Shown here piece after piece: positions 20,987 through 30,546 of a stretch of DNA of 64,000 nt. Where the stretch lies: NCBI RefSeq assembly GCF_002022685.1, contig NZ_CP019789.1, positions 620,001 to 684,000 on the forward strand, written 5' to 3'. Both the position numbers and the translations under genes were made by a program. This DNA comes from Bartonella schoenbuchensis R1 (lineage in GTDB: Bacteria; Pseudomonadota; Alphaproteobacteria; Rhizobiales; Rhizobiaceae). The notes under the pieces are model-generated. The model was not told where the DNA came from and searched no databases. It was given only the letters and a program-made list of their open reading frames with translations. Each line of letters begins with the position of its first letter. Positions within the stretch are counted from its first letter, which is position 1.

Positions 20987-22383
20987 ATGTTTCTATCTGT
21001 TTTTGAACTTTTTAAAATTGGTATCGGCCCTTCTAGTTCTCATACAATGGGGCCGATGACAGCTGCTAATATGTTTTTGCAAGAAATTATTGCAAAGGAT
21101 TTATCTTGTTCATCTCATATGAGAGTTTCTCATATTCGTGTTTATCTTCATGGCTCGTTGGCTTTTACTGGTGTTGGTCACGCTACAGATAAAGCTATTA
21201 TATTAGGGTTGTTGGGAGAAAAAGTGTCTACTGTTGATCCTAATAATATGGGGATGCTTTTAGAAAAAGTTAAACATGAAAAAAAGGTGCAACCAATAGG
21301 TCATCCTGCTTATCATTTTGATTTGCAGAATGATCTTATTTTTGAACAAAAAAAGTTTTATCTGGGCATGCTAATGGTCTTGCATTTGAAGGGCTTGATT
21401 GTGACGGAAACATCCTCTTACGGCGAGTTTATTATTCTATCGGTGGTGGTTTTGTGGTAACCGAAGATGAATTAAATGATGTGAATTATAATACAAAATT
21501 AGAAACATCTCAGGTGCCATATCCTTTTGACTCAGCGAGTGAAATGTTGCTAATGGCGGAAAATTCAGGCCTTTCAATTGCTGAAATGAAGCGCATTAAT
21601 GAAGAAACAAAAATGGAGCGTACTGCTTTTGATGCTGCGCTCGATGAGATTTGTTCAGCTATGTCAGATTGCATTGATAGGGGGCTTGCACAAGAAGGTG
21701 AGTTACCGGGCGGTTTGCGTATTCCAAGACGTGCTAAAAAACTGTATAAAGAGCTTTTAGAAGATCAGAAAAAAAATCGTAATCACTCACTTTGGATCAA
21801 TGATTGGCTTTCTGTATACGCTATAGCAGTAAATGAGGAAAATGCAGCAGGTGGCCGTATTGTCACCGCACCGACGAATGGTGCAGCTGGTGTTGTGCCT
21901 TCTGTTCTACGTTGTTATCTGCAATTTAATAATAGTTCCAATCGGGAAGGGGTGCATAATTTTTTATTAACGGCAGCAGCTATAGGCGGTATCATTAAAC
22001 ATAATGCTTCTATCTCTGGTGCAGAGGTTGGTTGTCAAGGTGAAGTGGGAACAGCATCTTCAATGGCAGCTGCAGGATTGACAGCAGCATTGGGTGGTAC
22101 GCCCGCTCAAATTGAAAATGCTGCTGAAATTGCTCTTGAACATCATTTGGGAATGACATGTGATCCAGTTGCGGGCCTTGTACAGGTTCCATGTATTGAA
22201 CGCAACGCTATGGGTGCTGTTAAGGCTGTAACAGCTTCTTCTCTTGCTTTATATGGTGATGGAGCACATTTTGTTTCTCTTGATGCCTGTATTGAAACGA
22301 TGCGTCAAACAGGCCATGATATGAGTGAGCGCTATAAAGAGACAAGTAAAGGCGGCCTTGCACGCAATGTTACATCATGTTAG
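20987..22383 (+). pseudogene. sdaA: L-serine ammonia-lyase, frameshifted as sequenced
   Basis: L-serine dehydratase of the iron-sulfur type deaminates serine to pyruvate. The 5' part encodes FELFKIGIGPSSSHTMGPM, the hallmark N terminus. The 3' part encodes the alpha domain with [18 protein letters not shown], the C-terminal iron-sulfur cysteine regions (EVGCQGEVG and GMTCDPVAGLVQVPCIERN) and the ending TSKGGLARN. The frame breaks at a seven-A run (21348-21354). Adding one A restores GHANGLAFEGLD continuity and gives 465 aa, the family length. In the zero frame the run reads A AAA AAG, so a -1 ribosomal slip there would also restore the frame. It is therefore a sequencing error, a true pseudogene or a slippage gene. 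ATG 20987 is the start. Confidence 0.85.
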
Positions 22384-22425
22384 CTAAATAAAGGTACTTT
22401 ATTTGATAAAATTGTCGGGTTATTT

Positions 22426-22469
22426 ATGCATAAAGAGAAGCACTACTTTCTTAAGAGTGCTTTATGCAT
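22426..22469 (+). terminator. Bulged hairpin downstream of sdaA
   Basis: ATGCATAAA and GCACT (22426-22444) pair with AGTGC and TTTATGCAT (22456-22469), interrupted by a five-base bulge. No T tract follows, so its role as a terminator is uncertain. It may instead protect the sdaA mRNA end. Confidence 0.35.
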
Positions 22470-22855
22470 TGAAAGAATGTGATTTTAATAAGGAAATATC
22501 GTTTAAGTGAAGTAAGCAAACGATCGGAAGAATTTCTTTTTAGTAAACCATTAGTATCAATATTCAGTGTTGCTATTATCGTTTCATAGATATTTTTTTA
22601 CTATAACGAATGTGTAAGCAATATACCGTTTAATGTTAGATTCTGTATTGATACTAATAGTTTTGGTATTTTTGCGTCTTTTAAGAACAGTGTTATTAAA
22701 CACTATAAATGTTAAATAATAAAAATAGAAATTCACGCTGGAATTTCTGTAAATTTAAGATAAAAAACCACGCACTTAAATTTCTTTAAAATTTCACATA
22801 GTGAATAAGTATTTTGTTATCAATCAAGTATCTCTTATAAGGGATAGCTGATAAA
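22470..22855. other. Gene-free AT-rich interval
   Basis: About 390 bases between the sdaA hairpin and the convergent minus-strand gene. No frame on either strand has a credible start, length or composition, and I see no repeats that explain it. Confidence 0.4.
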
Positions 22856-23134
22856 TTAAGTATTAGTTGCTCCTAAACGAAGTTTGACAGGTATATTTCC
22901 TGTGCGACTTGCAACTCGTAAATGAATACGTACAGGAGGCGTAGCTAAACGACGGTTTCGATTTGTTTGACAAATAAGAAGACTAACAAGAGAATGTGTG
23001 TTTGGCACCATTGGGGTATGCTTTAAATTGGCAAGTTTAGTTGCAGCATCGTGAAGAGAACGTAATGAGAGGAGAGACGATTGTTTTGACTGCTTTCCCT
23101 TTTCAAGAGATGGGGAAATAACATTATATGTCAT
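22856..23134 (-). CDS. Hypothetical 92-aa basic protein
   Basis: A small gene with no recognised domain. Support comes from a good Shine-Dalgarno (AAGGAC about seven bases before the ATG) and from sharing orientation with the carboxypeptidase gene 32 bases upstream, so the two may be cotranscribed. The product is rich in Ser, Thr, Leu and Arg. It contains a central LLSLRSLHDAATKLANLKHTP and ends TGNIPVKLRLGATNT. There is one cysteine and no signal peptide or membrane helix. The function is unknown. Confidence 0.55.
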   Translation of the reverse strand: MTYNVISPSLEKGKQSKQSSLLSLRSLHDAATKLANLKHTPMVPNTHSLVSLLICQTNRNRRLATPPVRIHLRVASRTGNIPVKLRLGATNT

Positions 23135-23166
23135 GGCACTGTCCTTAATACAGAATTCAAAAACTT

Positions 23167-24552
23167 TTAATAGATTACAGTATAGCAGTTAAAATTTGCT
23201 TTCTTTAGGGTAGAACAAGCATCGTGCGCAGCTTTTTTTGATTGAAAGCCAACAAATCGAGCACGATAATAACGATTTCCACTTTTTTCAAACAGTTGCA
23301 TATGTGCAGATGTATGTTTTAGAGCTGAATAAGCTGTATTCTTGGCTTTTAAAAGCAGAGAGTTTGCCTGTTCTTTACTGGGAAGAGAACCGATTTGAAT
23401 GGCCCATCCACCAGTTGTAGATAAAGAAGCAGTAATGATCTTATCTATCTCCCCAGATGTAGTTTTGTGAGGATTAGGAGTTGGTATAATCACTTGATTT
23501 ACGGCAGCTATAGCTGTGTTTAATTCATTAGGTTGTGCAGCAAGTGCTGTTAGAAGTGCAGAAACATCATCATCTAAATCAGTTAGATTTGTTTTAGCGA
23601 CAGGTATAGGGGTGGCTGCTCCGGTAGGTAAATTATAAGACACTGCAGCTACTAAATATCCATTTGTTTTCTTACGACTTGCTCTTGGCAAATATCGGTT
23701 CAACAAGTTAGTCATGTGAATATCACGCTCTGTAGATGATTTTCCTCCCATTACCACGGCAACAATGGATCGTCCTTCAATATGCATTGACGTGGCTAAA
23801 TTAGAACCTGACATTTGTGTATAGCCTGTTTTAATTCCGTCAACACCTTTTATTGTTTTTACTAATTTATTATGGTTGTTAATTGTTTTGCCACGAAAAG
23901 AGAAACTTGTTGTTTTAAACAGTTTATACTGCTGGGGAAAATGTTTACGTAAAGCTAATGCCAAAGTGGCCATATCTTTTGCTGTAGAGTAATTGCGTGC
24001 ATCTGGAAGACCTGAAGCATTTGCAAAACGAGTATTTGTCATACCAAGTTTACGGGCTTTCACTGTCATCATTCGAGCAAATTTTGGTTCACTGCCACCA
24101 AGATATTCACCTACAGCAGTAGCAACATCATTTGCTGATTTGGTAATAAGAGCTTTAGCAGCTTCTTCTACAGAAATTGTTTGACCTGCTTTAAAGCCTA
24201 TTTTCGTTGGTGGGCGTGCAGCTGCGTAAGCTGAAATAGGAATGGGTGTGTTTGGCGTTACGCGACGTACTTCCATAGCTTCAAAGAGCATGTACAACGT
24301 CATCATTTTTGTTAAAGAGGCAGGATAACGTTTTAAAGTTGCATTGGCTTGAAATAAGGTCTTTCCTGTGTGTGCATCTATAACAATAGCCGCATATTTA
24401 TCGGGGTAAGCTTCTTTAGGAGTAGCTTTTGCTGAAGAGTAAGAAATAGTTAGAACAATAAAAGTAGTCACTATTCCTTTGTAGAAAGGTGCAATTTTTC
24501 GCCAGTTAATATACACGTGTAATACCTTATTTATGCCAAATAATCGCATCAA
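23167..24552 (-). CDS. D-alanyl-D-alanine carboxypeptidase with C-terminal SPOR domain
   Basis: A 461-aa penicillin-binding protein of the DacA/DacC (S11) family, which trims the terminal D-Ala from peptidoglycan stem peptides in the periplasm. A signal sequence or anchor spans about residues 26-43 (GIVTTFIVLTISYSSAKA). All three active-site motifs are intact: SLTK (79-82), SAN (139-141) and KTG (241-243). Residues from about 380 to the end form a SPOR domain (GGWAIQIGSLPSKEQANSLL ... RARFVGFQSKKAAHDACSTLKKANFNCYTV) that binds denuded glycan at division sites. ATG 24549, one codon in, could also be the start. Confidence 0.93.
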   Translation of the reverse strand: MMRLFGINKVLHVYINWRKIAPFYKGIVTTFIVLTISYSSAKATPKEAYPDKYAAIVIDAHTGKTLFQANATLKRYPASLTKMMTLYMLFEAMEVRRVTPNTPIPISAYAAARPPTKIGFKAGQTISVEEAAKALITKSANDVATAVGEYLGGSEPKFARMMTVKARKLGMTNTRFANASGLPDARNYSTAKDMATLALALRKHFPQQYKLFKTTSFSFRGKTINNHNKLVKTIKGVDGIKTGYTQMSGSNLATSMHIEGRSIVAVVMGGKSSTERDIHMTNLLNRYLPRASRKKTNGYLVAAVSYNLPTGAATPIPVAKTNLTDLDDDVSALLTALAAQPNELNTAIAAVNQVIIPTPNPHKTTSGEIDKIITASLSTTGGWAIQIGSLPSKEQANSLLLKAKNTAYSALKHTSAHMQLFEKSGNRYYRARFVGFQSKKAAHDACSTLKKANFNCYTVIY

Positions 24553-24744
24553 GATCTTTCTTGTTGCAGTTAGTTTAACACAATTTAGATGAATGGTGTT
24601 ACTAATTTATTTATAAAATCATTTTGTAAGTCTCTCCATTTGACTTACAATTTGATCATAAAAGAAAATTTATTCTTCATATACTCAAATATTGCGATGG
24701 TTATGAGAGGATTTTAAATTAATAAAAAGTATACTACATGGAAA

Positions 24745-25110
24745 ATGATAATGATATTAACTGAAAAACCCGCACTTCATACTATGCAAAATGAAAAGGG
24801 CAAGGGCTGGAGTGAAGATAAATATGATACTATTGTTATACCTCAAGTTAAGCCGAAATTTCAAAAGCCTAAATTATACCGTGTTCTTTTGCTGAATGAT
24901 GATTACACACCTATGGATTTTGTTGTTTTTATTTTGGAGAGCTTTTTTAAAAAAAGTTTTGAGGAAACAACTCGTATTATGTTAAACGTTCATCAAAATG
25001 GGGTAGGTGAATGCGGTGTTTATACCTATGAAGTGGCTGAAATGAAAGTTGTGCAAGTTATGGAGTGTGCACGTCAAAATGAACATCCATTACAATGTGT
25101 AATGGAATAA
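24745..25110 (+). CDS. clpS: ATP-dependent Clp protease adaptor ClpS
   Basis: ClpS binds proteins with destabilising N-terminal residues and delivers them to ClpA-ClpP. The 121-aa protein has a variable 45-residue N-terminal tail, then the core [25 protein letters not shown] with the substrate-binding NDDYTPM motif. [35 protein letters not shown] follows. ATG 24751 could be used instead. It lies 13 bases upstream of clpA, the standard clpS-clpA operon. Confidence 0.95.
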   Translation: MIMILTEKPALHTMQNEKGKGWSEDKYDTIVIPQVKPKFQKPKLYRVLLLNDDYTPMDFVVFILESFFKKSFEETTRIMLNVHQNGVGECGVYTYEVAEMKVVQVMECARQNEHPLQCVME

Positions 25111-25123
25111 AAGAGAGAGGGTT

Positions 25124-27482
25124 ATGCCGTCTTTTACGCCCAGCCTTGAAGAAGTTTTGCATCGTGCATTAACAATTGCTACTCAAGCGCAGCATGAATA
25201 CGCAACATTAGAGCACCTTTTACTTGCTTTGTTAGATGATGCTGATGCAAGCTCAGTAATCCACGCTTGTCAGGTAGATTTGGAAGAGTTACGGGAACGT
25301 TTGACTAATTATATCCAATCGGAATTGGATGCACAAATTAAAACCGATAAGGATACAAAACCAACAGCATTTTTTCAGCGTGTTATTCAACGTGCAGTGA
25401 TTCATGCTCAATCAGCAGGAAAAGATGAAGTATCAGGGGCAAATGTTCTTGTTGCAATTTTTTCTGAACGTGAAAGTCATGCAGCATATTTTCTTCAAGA
25501 AATGGGAATGACGCGCTATGATGCTGTGCGTTTCATTTCACACGGTATTGTGCGTGATGATGGGTTATCCCTATTACTTGAAGATCTTGAAGAGCAGTTA
25601 GATCAACATGTTTTGGAAAACAATGACAAAGTGGCCAGTGCGCTTGCTACTTATTGTGTTAATTTGAATTGTAAAGCGCGCAGTGGAAAAATTGATTTAT
25701 TAATTGGTCGTGATGTGGAAATTTCACGAATGATGCAGGTTTTATGTCGAAGGTCAAAAAATAATCCACTGTTGGTTGGCGAACCTGGTGTTGGAAAAAC
25801 GGCTATAGTTGAAGGGTTGGCTAAACGCATCGTTGATGAAAAGGTGCCCGAAGTTTTATTAAATGCAACAATATTTTCTCTTGATATGGGGGGCTTGTTG
25901 CTGGCACACGCTATCGTGGTGATTTTGAAGAACGATTAAAGCAGGTTGTTAAAGAATTAGAACAATATCCTGGCGCTATTTTATTTATTGATGAAATTCA
26001 TACACTGATTGGGGCAGGAGCTACGTCTGGGGGCATATGGATGCAGCAAATCTTTTAAAACCTGCATTATCTTCAGGTATGATTCGATGTATTGGTTCGA
26101 CAACTTATAAGGAATATAGAAAAATTTTTGAACTCGATCGAGCTTTGACGCGTCGTTTTCAGAAAATTAATGTTAATGAGCCATCTGTCGCTGATGCAAT
26201 TAAGATTTTGCAAGGATTGAAGCCTTATTTCGAAGAATTTCACCAAATTAAATATACCGATGCAGCAATGATAGCATCAGTAGAATTATCCTCACGTTAT
26301 ATGGCTGACCGCCGATTACCCGATAAAGCAATTGATGTTATTGATGAAAGTGGTGCTGCGCAGATGCTTTTGCCAAAAAAACAAAGAAGAAAGAGTGTCG
26401 GTGTTAAAGAAATTGAATCTACAATTGCAGCTATGGCAAGGATTCCACCAAAAACAGTTTCTAATAATGATCGCAAAGTCCTTGAAAATCTTGAAAAAGA
26501 GCTCAAACATGTTGTTTATGGGCAAGATCAGGCGATTGGAGTACTTGTATCGTCCATTAAGTTAGCACGAGCGGGATTACGTGAGTCAGAAAAGCCGATA
26601 GGAAGTTATTTATTTTCAGGACCAACAGGTGTTGGGAAAACTGAAGTTGCAAAACAACTGGCATCTTCTTTGGGAATTGAGTTGTTGCGTTTTGATATGT
26701 CAGAATATATGGAACGGCATACAGTAGCACGTTTGATAGGAGCTCCTCCAGGCTATGTAGGGTTTGATCAGGGTGGTCTTCTCACAGATGCTGTTGATCA
26801 GAATCCTCATGCGGTTGTGTTGTTAGATGAGATTGAAAAGGCTCATCCAGAATTGTTTAATATTTTATTGCAGGTGATGGATTATGGTAAATTAACAGAC
26901 CATAATGGTAGAAAAATTGATTTCCGCAATATCATTTTAATTATGACAACCAATGCTGGCGCTTCGGATATGGCAAAGTCGGCTGTGGGATTTGGTAAAA
27001 TACATCGTGATGGTGATGATATAGAAGCTATCAATAAATTATTTACACCAGAATTTCGTAATCGGTTAGATGCTATTGTTCCATTTGCACCTTTATCCCA
27101 ATTAGTAATTAATCAAATTGTGCAGAAGTTTATTTTTCAACTTGAAGCACAATTAATTGATAGAGGAATTTCTTTTGAACTCAGTGAATCTGCAATGGTA
27201 TGGCTTGCTCGTAAAGGGTACGATGCTCAAATGGGAGCACGTCCGTTGAGTCGTGTCATACAAGAACATATAAAAAAGCCGTTAGCTGATGAAATTTTAT
27301 TTGGGAAGTTGCGCACCGGTGGCATAGTTCGCGTGTTTACGCACAAGTTAAACAATGGTAGAGAAAAACTAGAATTAGAAATTTTATCTCCTGCCCCTTC
27401 TGTTGGCTCAAATGGCAGCAAAGCTCACAAGAGCTTATTGAATTCTGCAAAATATATAAGAAAAAAGAGCTCTACAACTTAA
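25124..27482 (+). pseudogene. clpA: ATP-dependent Clp protease ATP-binding subunit ClpA, two frameshifts as sequenced
   Basis: ClpA is the AAA+ unfoldase that feeds ClpP and partners with ClpS. The parts are the N domain (PSLEEVLHRALTIATQAQHEYATLEHLLLALL), the D1 Walker A (GEPGVGKTAIVEG), D1 Walker B (ILFIDEIH), D2 Walker A (GPTGVGKTEVAKQ) and D2 Walker B (VVLLDEIEKAHPE). The frame breaks twice, at G runs 25888-25893 and 26029-26033. One extra G at each restores [19 protein letters not shown] and [16 protein letters not shown] and yields 786 aa, the normal length. The middle segment with D1 Walker B is well conserved, arguing against long-standing decay. Sequencing error is likely. Confidence 0.9.
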
Positions 27483-27490
27483 AACCATTT

Positions 27491-27913
27491 TTAAAGAACT
27501 GATCGGATTTTTTGTGCATGTTCTTTGAGTATTTCTGTAGGCGTTATGACATTATTATGGGGTTTAAGTTCTACTCCTTCCATCCGTGGTATAATATGGA
27601 AATGAAGATGGTAAACGGTTTGTTGACTAGCTGCTTCATTAAATTGCATGACTGTTACACCATCCGCTTGAAAAGCTTTTTTAACAGCATTAGCAATTTT
27701 TTGAACAACTTTAATGACCGGAAACAATATTTCCGTATCTGCATCTAATAAATTTCTACAGCTTTTTCGGGGAATAACCAGTGTGTGCCCTGGAGCTTGG
27801 GGCATGATGTCCATAAATGCAATAACATCATTATCTTCATAGACACGAACAGAAGGAATTTCGTTACGAATCAATTTAGCAAAAATATTGTTATCGTCAT
27901 ATAATTGTTTCAT
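27491..27913 (-). CDS. HIT-family (histidine triad) protein
   Basis: A 140-aa nucleotide-binding hydrolase of the HINT branch. The N-terminal FAKLIRNEIPSVRVYEDNDVIAFMDIMPQAPGHTLVIPR segment is typical. The histidine triad appears as VYHLHFHIIPR near residue 100, where the central histidines act on the phosphoramidate or nucleotide. The natural substrate is unknown. The gene is convergent with clpA, only nine bases from its end. Confidence 0.93.
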   Translation of the reverse strand: MKQLYDDNNIFAKLIRNEIPSVRVYEDNDVIAFMDIMPQAPGHTLVIPRKSCRNLLDADTEILFPVIKVVQKIANAVKKAFQADGVTVMQFNEAASQQTVYHLHFHIIPRMEGVELKPHNNVITPTEILKEHAQKIRSVL

Positions 27914-28059
27914 AAAGCATTTTCTTTCAGTATTTATCTAGAAATAAAATTCATTCACGCTGTTTTTTAAAGACTAAAAAATGTAAACTCTTTGAAAATA
28001 TAAACTCAAAACAATTTATAATATTCTATTTTGCGCAAATGTTGATATTTATGAAAGAG

Positions 28060-28521
28060 CTAGATTTCTATAATAGCTTCTACTTCTACAGGAACGCCCA
28101 TAGGCAGAGAACAGACCCCGACAGCAGAACGAGCATGTTTACCTGCGTCACCGAGAATATTAACAAATAGATCAGAAGCTCCATTAGCAACAAGGGGTAT
28201 ATCGGTAAAATTAGGATCTGCTGCAACAAAGACAGTAATTTTTATTATGCGTTTTATTTTACTTAAATCACCAAGGGTTAATTTTATTTGTGCAAGGATA
28301 TTAAGAGCACATACTTCTGCGGACTTTTTTGCTTGTTCAGCACTGACAGTTGCGCCAACTTTTCCGATTGCTACTGGTTTTCCACAAGACAGTGGTAGCT
28401 GGCCAGAAATGAAAAGTTGATTACCAATTTGTGATGTTGTTATGTAATTTGCAATGGGTTGTATTGCTTCAGGAATAACAATACCAAATTTTTTTAAACG
28501 ACTTTCAATTAAGTTGGTCAT
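28060..28521 (-). CDS. RidA/YjgF-family protein
   Basis: A 153-aa member of the RidA superfamily; archetypal RidA enzymes hydrolyse reactive enamine/imine intermediates of amino-acid metabolism. Family features are the early GNQLFISGQLPL segment, a middle stretch that aligns the trimer interface, and ARSAVGVCSLPMGVPVEVEAIIEI with the conserved Arg (ARSAVG) that binds the substrate carboxylate. The N-terminal 20 residues and the long PVAIGKVGATVSAEQAKKSAE region place it in an alphaproteobacterial subfamily (about 150 aa) rather than classical 128-aa RidA. The exact substrate is uncertain. Confidence 0.88.
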   Translation of the reverse strand: MTNLIESRLKKFGIVIPEAIQPIANYITTSQIGNQLFISGQLPLSCGKPVAIGKVGATVSAEQAKKSAEVCALNILAQIKLTLGDLSKIKRIIKITVFVAADPNFTDIPLVANGASDLFVNILGDAGKHARSAVGVCSLPMGVPVEVEAIIEI

Positions 28522-28638
28522 ATTTTAACTTCCATATTTTCTATGATATAGTGATATAATGTGTCTCATAAACTATTTTCTAGCTTAAAGAAATGTAATG
28601 TATTGAAGTGATTTAAGGGGAGGTTTGTCGTTTTTTAT

Positions 28639-29499
28639 ATGATTGTGTGCAGAATAAAAAATTGGAAGTCAAAAATAATCAAGCCATTATTTATAATAGG
28701 TTTATACAATGTTCTTCTATGTTCCGCAGGAGCTGAAAAACCTATTTTTTTGGTACCTCATCGAGCTATTTACGATTTTCAACTTGAAAGTGTTTCTCAT
28801 GAAATGTCGATCCTAGGAGTTTCTGGGCGGATGGTTTATGAGCTTACAGGTTCAGCATGTCATGGTTATACTACAAGGTCTCGTTTTGTGAACCGTATTT
28901 ATATGAAAGATGCACCAATACGTTTAACAGATCAACAAATAACGAGTTATGAAACAGCTAATAGTCATGAATTTCGTTTTAATGTTCAAAATAAGATTGG
29001 AGAAGACGTTTCAGATAATATCGAAGGGGTGGCTGAGCGCACTAAAGATGGAATTATAGTTAAATTAAAAAAGCCAAAAGAGGATGTCTATAAACTTGCA
29101 ACAGCTGAATTTCCAATTATGCAATTGAAAACTATTATTCAGCAGGCAAAAGCAGCTCGTCATTTTTATCACACAGCTGTATTTGATGGAACAGATGGTG
29201 CAAATGAAGTGATAAAAGAAAGCATAGTTATTGGAGACAAAAAGAAGCTAACATCTGATTCTGAAACAAAAAACTTGGGAAAATTAAGTGAGGAAAGCCA
29301 TTGGCCTGTTACAATTTCTTATTTTGATGATAAAAAAAATAAAGATGGTTTGCCTCTTTATCGTACCAGCTTTCTTTTATATGAAAACGGTATTATGCGA
29401 GACTTGCTCATAGATTATGGGGGTTTTTCGATACGCGCAAAATTGAAAAATTTTGAACTACTCGATCTTGGAAAGAATTCTGATACTTGCAATCATTAA
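28639..29499 (+). CDS. eipB: EipB-family periplasmic cell-envelope integrity protein (DUF1849)
   Basis: A 286-aa homolog of Brucella EipB, a periplasmic beta-spiral protein needed for envelope integrity. A signal peptide covers about residues 15-33 (IIKPLFIIGLYNVLLCSAGA). The mature start FLVPHRAIYDFQLES and the VSGRMVYELTGSACHGYTTRSRFV segment are characteristic. The two cysteines (GSACHG and DTCNH at the extreme C terminus) match the conserved disulfide described for EipB. The start could be a few codons later, since the first eight residues are not needed for the signal. It is monocistronic, upstream of the rpsB promoter. Confidence 0.85.
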   Translation: MIVCRIKNWKSKIIKPLFIIGLYNVLLCSAGAEKPIFLVPHRAIYDFQLESVSHEMSILGVSGRMVYELTGSACHGYTTRSRFVNRIYMKDAPIRLTDQQITSYETANSHEFRFNVQNKIGEDVSDNIEGVAERTKDGIIVKLKKPKEDVYKLATAEFPIMQLKTIIQQAKAARHFYHTAVFDGTDGANEVIKESIVIGDKKKLTSDSETKNLGKLSEESHWPVTISYFDDKKNKDGLPLYRTSFLLYENGIMRDLLIDYGGFSIRAKLKNFELLDLGKNSDTCNH

Positions 29500-29523
29500 A
29501 TAAATGATTATGCAGAAAATGAC

Positions 29524-29551
29524 TTGAAAAAAAATCAAATATTAGTATGAT
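29524..29551 (+). promoter_or_regulatory. Sigma-70-type promoter for rpsB-tsf
   Basis: TTGAAA (29524-29529) and TATGAT (29546-29551) are separated by 16 bases, giving a start near 29558. The resulting leader of about 105 bases holds a weak AGTAA/TTACT hairpin followed by T residues (about 29610-29632), a possible control point for the S2 operon. Confidence 0.5.
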
Positions 29552-29664
29552 ATTTTTATTCCACACGCGAAATTCGGGTACTTATAGGAAAAAACTATCA
29601 AGTGTCCACCGGTAGTAAGTTTTTTTACTTTTTTCGCGGAGGTTAAACCGGAAAGGATAAAATT

Positions 29665-30440
29665 GTGGCATTACCAGACTTTACTATGCGCCAGCTTTTA
29701 GAAGCAGGTGTACACTTTGGTCACCAGACACAGCGCTGGAATCCAAAAATGGCTCCCTATATTTACGGTCAGCGTAATAATATTCATATTATTGATCTTG
29801 CTCAGACTGTTCCTCTTTTGTATCAAGCGCTTAAACTTGTTTCAGATACGGTTGCGCAGGGGGGCGTGTTCTATTTGTTGGCACCAAACGGCAGGCGTCT
29901 GATATTATCGCTGATGCAGCTAGTCGATCGGCTCAATATTACGTTAACGCGCGTTGGCTTGGCGGTATGCTGACAAATTGGAAAACAATTTCTAATTCAA
30001 TACACCGTTTGCGTAAACTTGATAAAATTCTAACTACTGAAGCGCAGGGCTTTACTAAAAAAGAACGGTTAAATCTTGAGCGTGATCGTGAGAAATTGAA
30101 TCGTGCACTAGGTGGTATTAAGGATATGGGGTCTGTTCCAGATCTTATGTTTATTGTTGATACAAATAAGGAAAATATTGCCATTCAAGAAGCAAAGCGT
30201 TTGGGTGTTCCTGTAATTGCTATTGTTGATACAAATTGTGATCCTGATGGTATTGATTATCCAATTCCAGGTAATGATGACGCTTCGCGTGCGATTTCTC
30301 TTTACTGTGATCTTGTTGCACGTGCTGCTCTTGATGGTATTGCTCGTCAACAAGGTGCAATGAATATTGATGTAGGAGCTCAGGCTGATGTACCTGTGGA
30401 GCCTGCTTTGGAAGATGCGGTTTCGGTTGTGGAATCATGA
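29665..30440 (+). pseudogene. rpsB: 30S ribosomal protein S2, frameshifted as sequenced
   Basis: S2 is an essential small-subunit protein that recruits S1. GTG 29665 follows GAAAGGAT. The N terminus [28 protein letters not shown] and the C-terminal half ([20 protein letters not shown] ... [26 protein letters not shown]) are canonical. The frame breaks at a six-G run (29859-29864). One more G restores [24 protein letters not shown] and then [15 protein letters not shown], giving 258 aa, the expected length. Since S2 cannot normally be lost and every residue across the join is conserved, a base-calling error is far more likely than true inactivation. It is the first gene of rpsB-tsf-pyrH-frr. 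Confidence 0.93.
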
Positions 30441-30546
30441 TTTAAAAACGCCTGTTGAGGCATTTATTTTCTAAATGAAAGGTTATGAGCGTGCAGAGGG
30501 GTTTCGTCTGTGCGTGCTTTTGCCATTATAGGATAAAGAGGCTAAT

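Noticed and set aside
29859-29864. Programmed frameshifting in rpsB
   Set aside because: The run is G-only with no recognised slippery heptamer in the needed frame, and similar losses in three other genes make sequencing error simpler.
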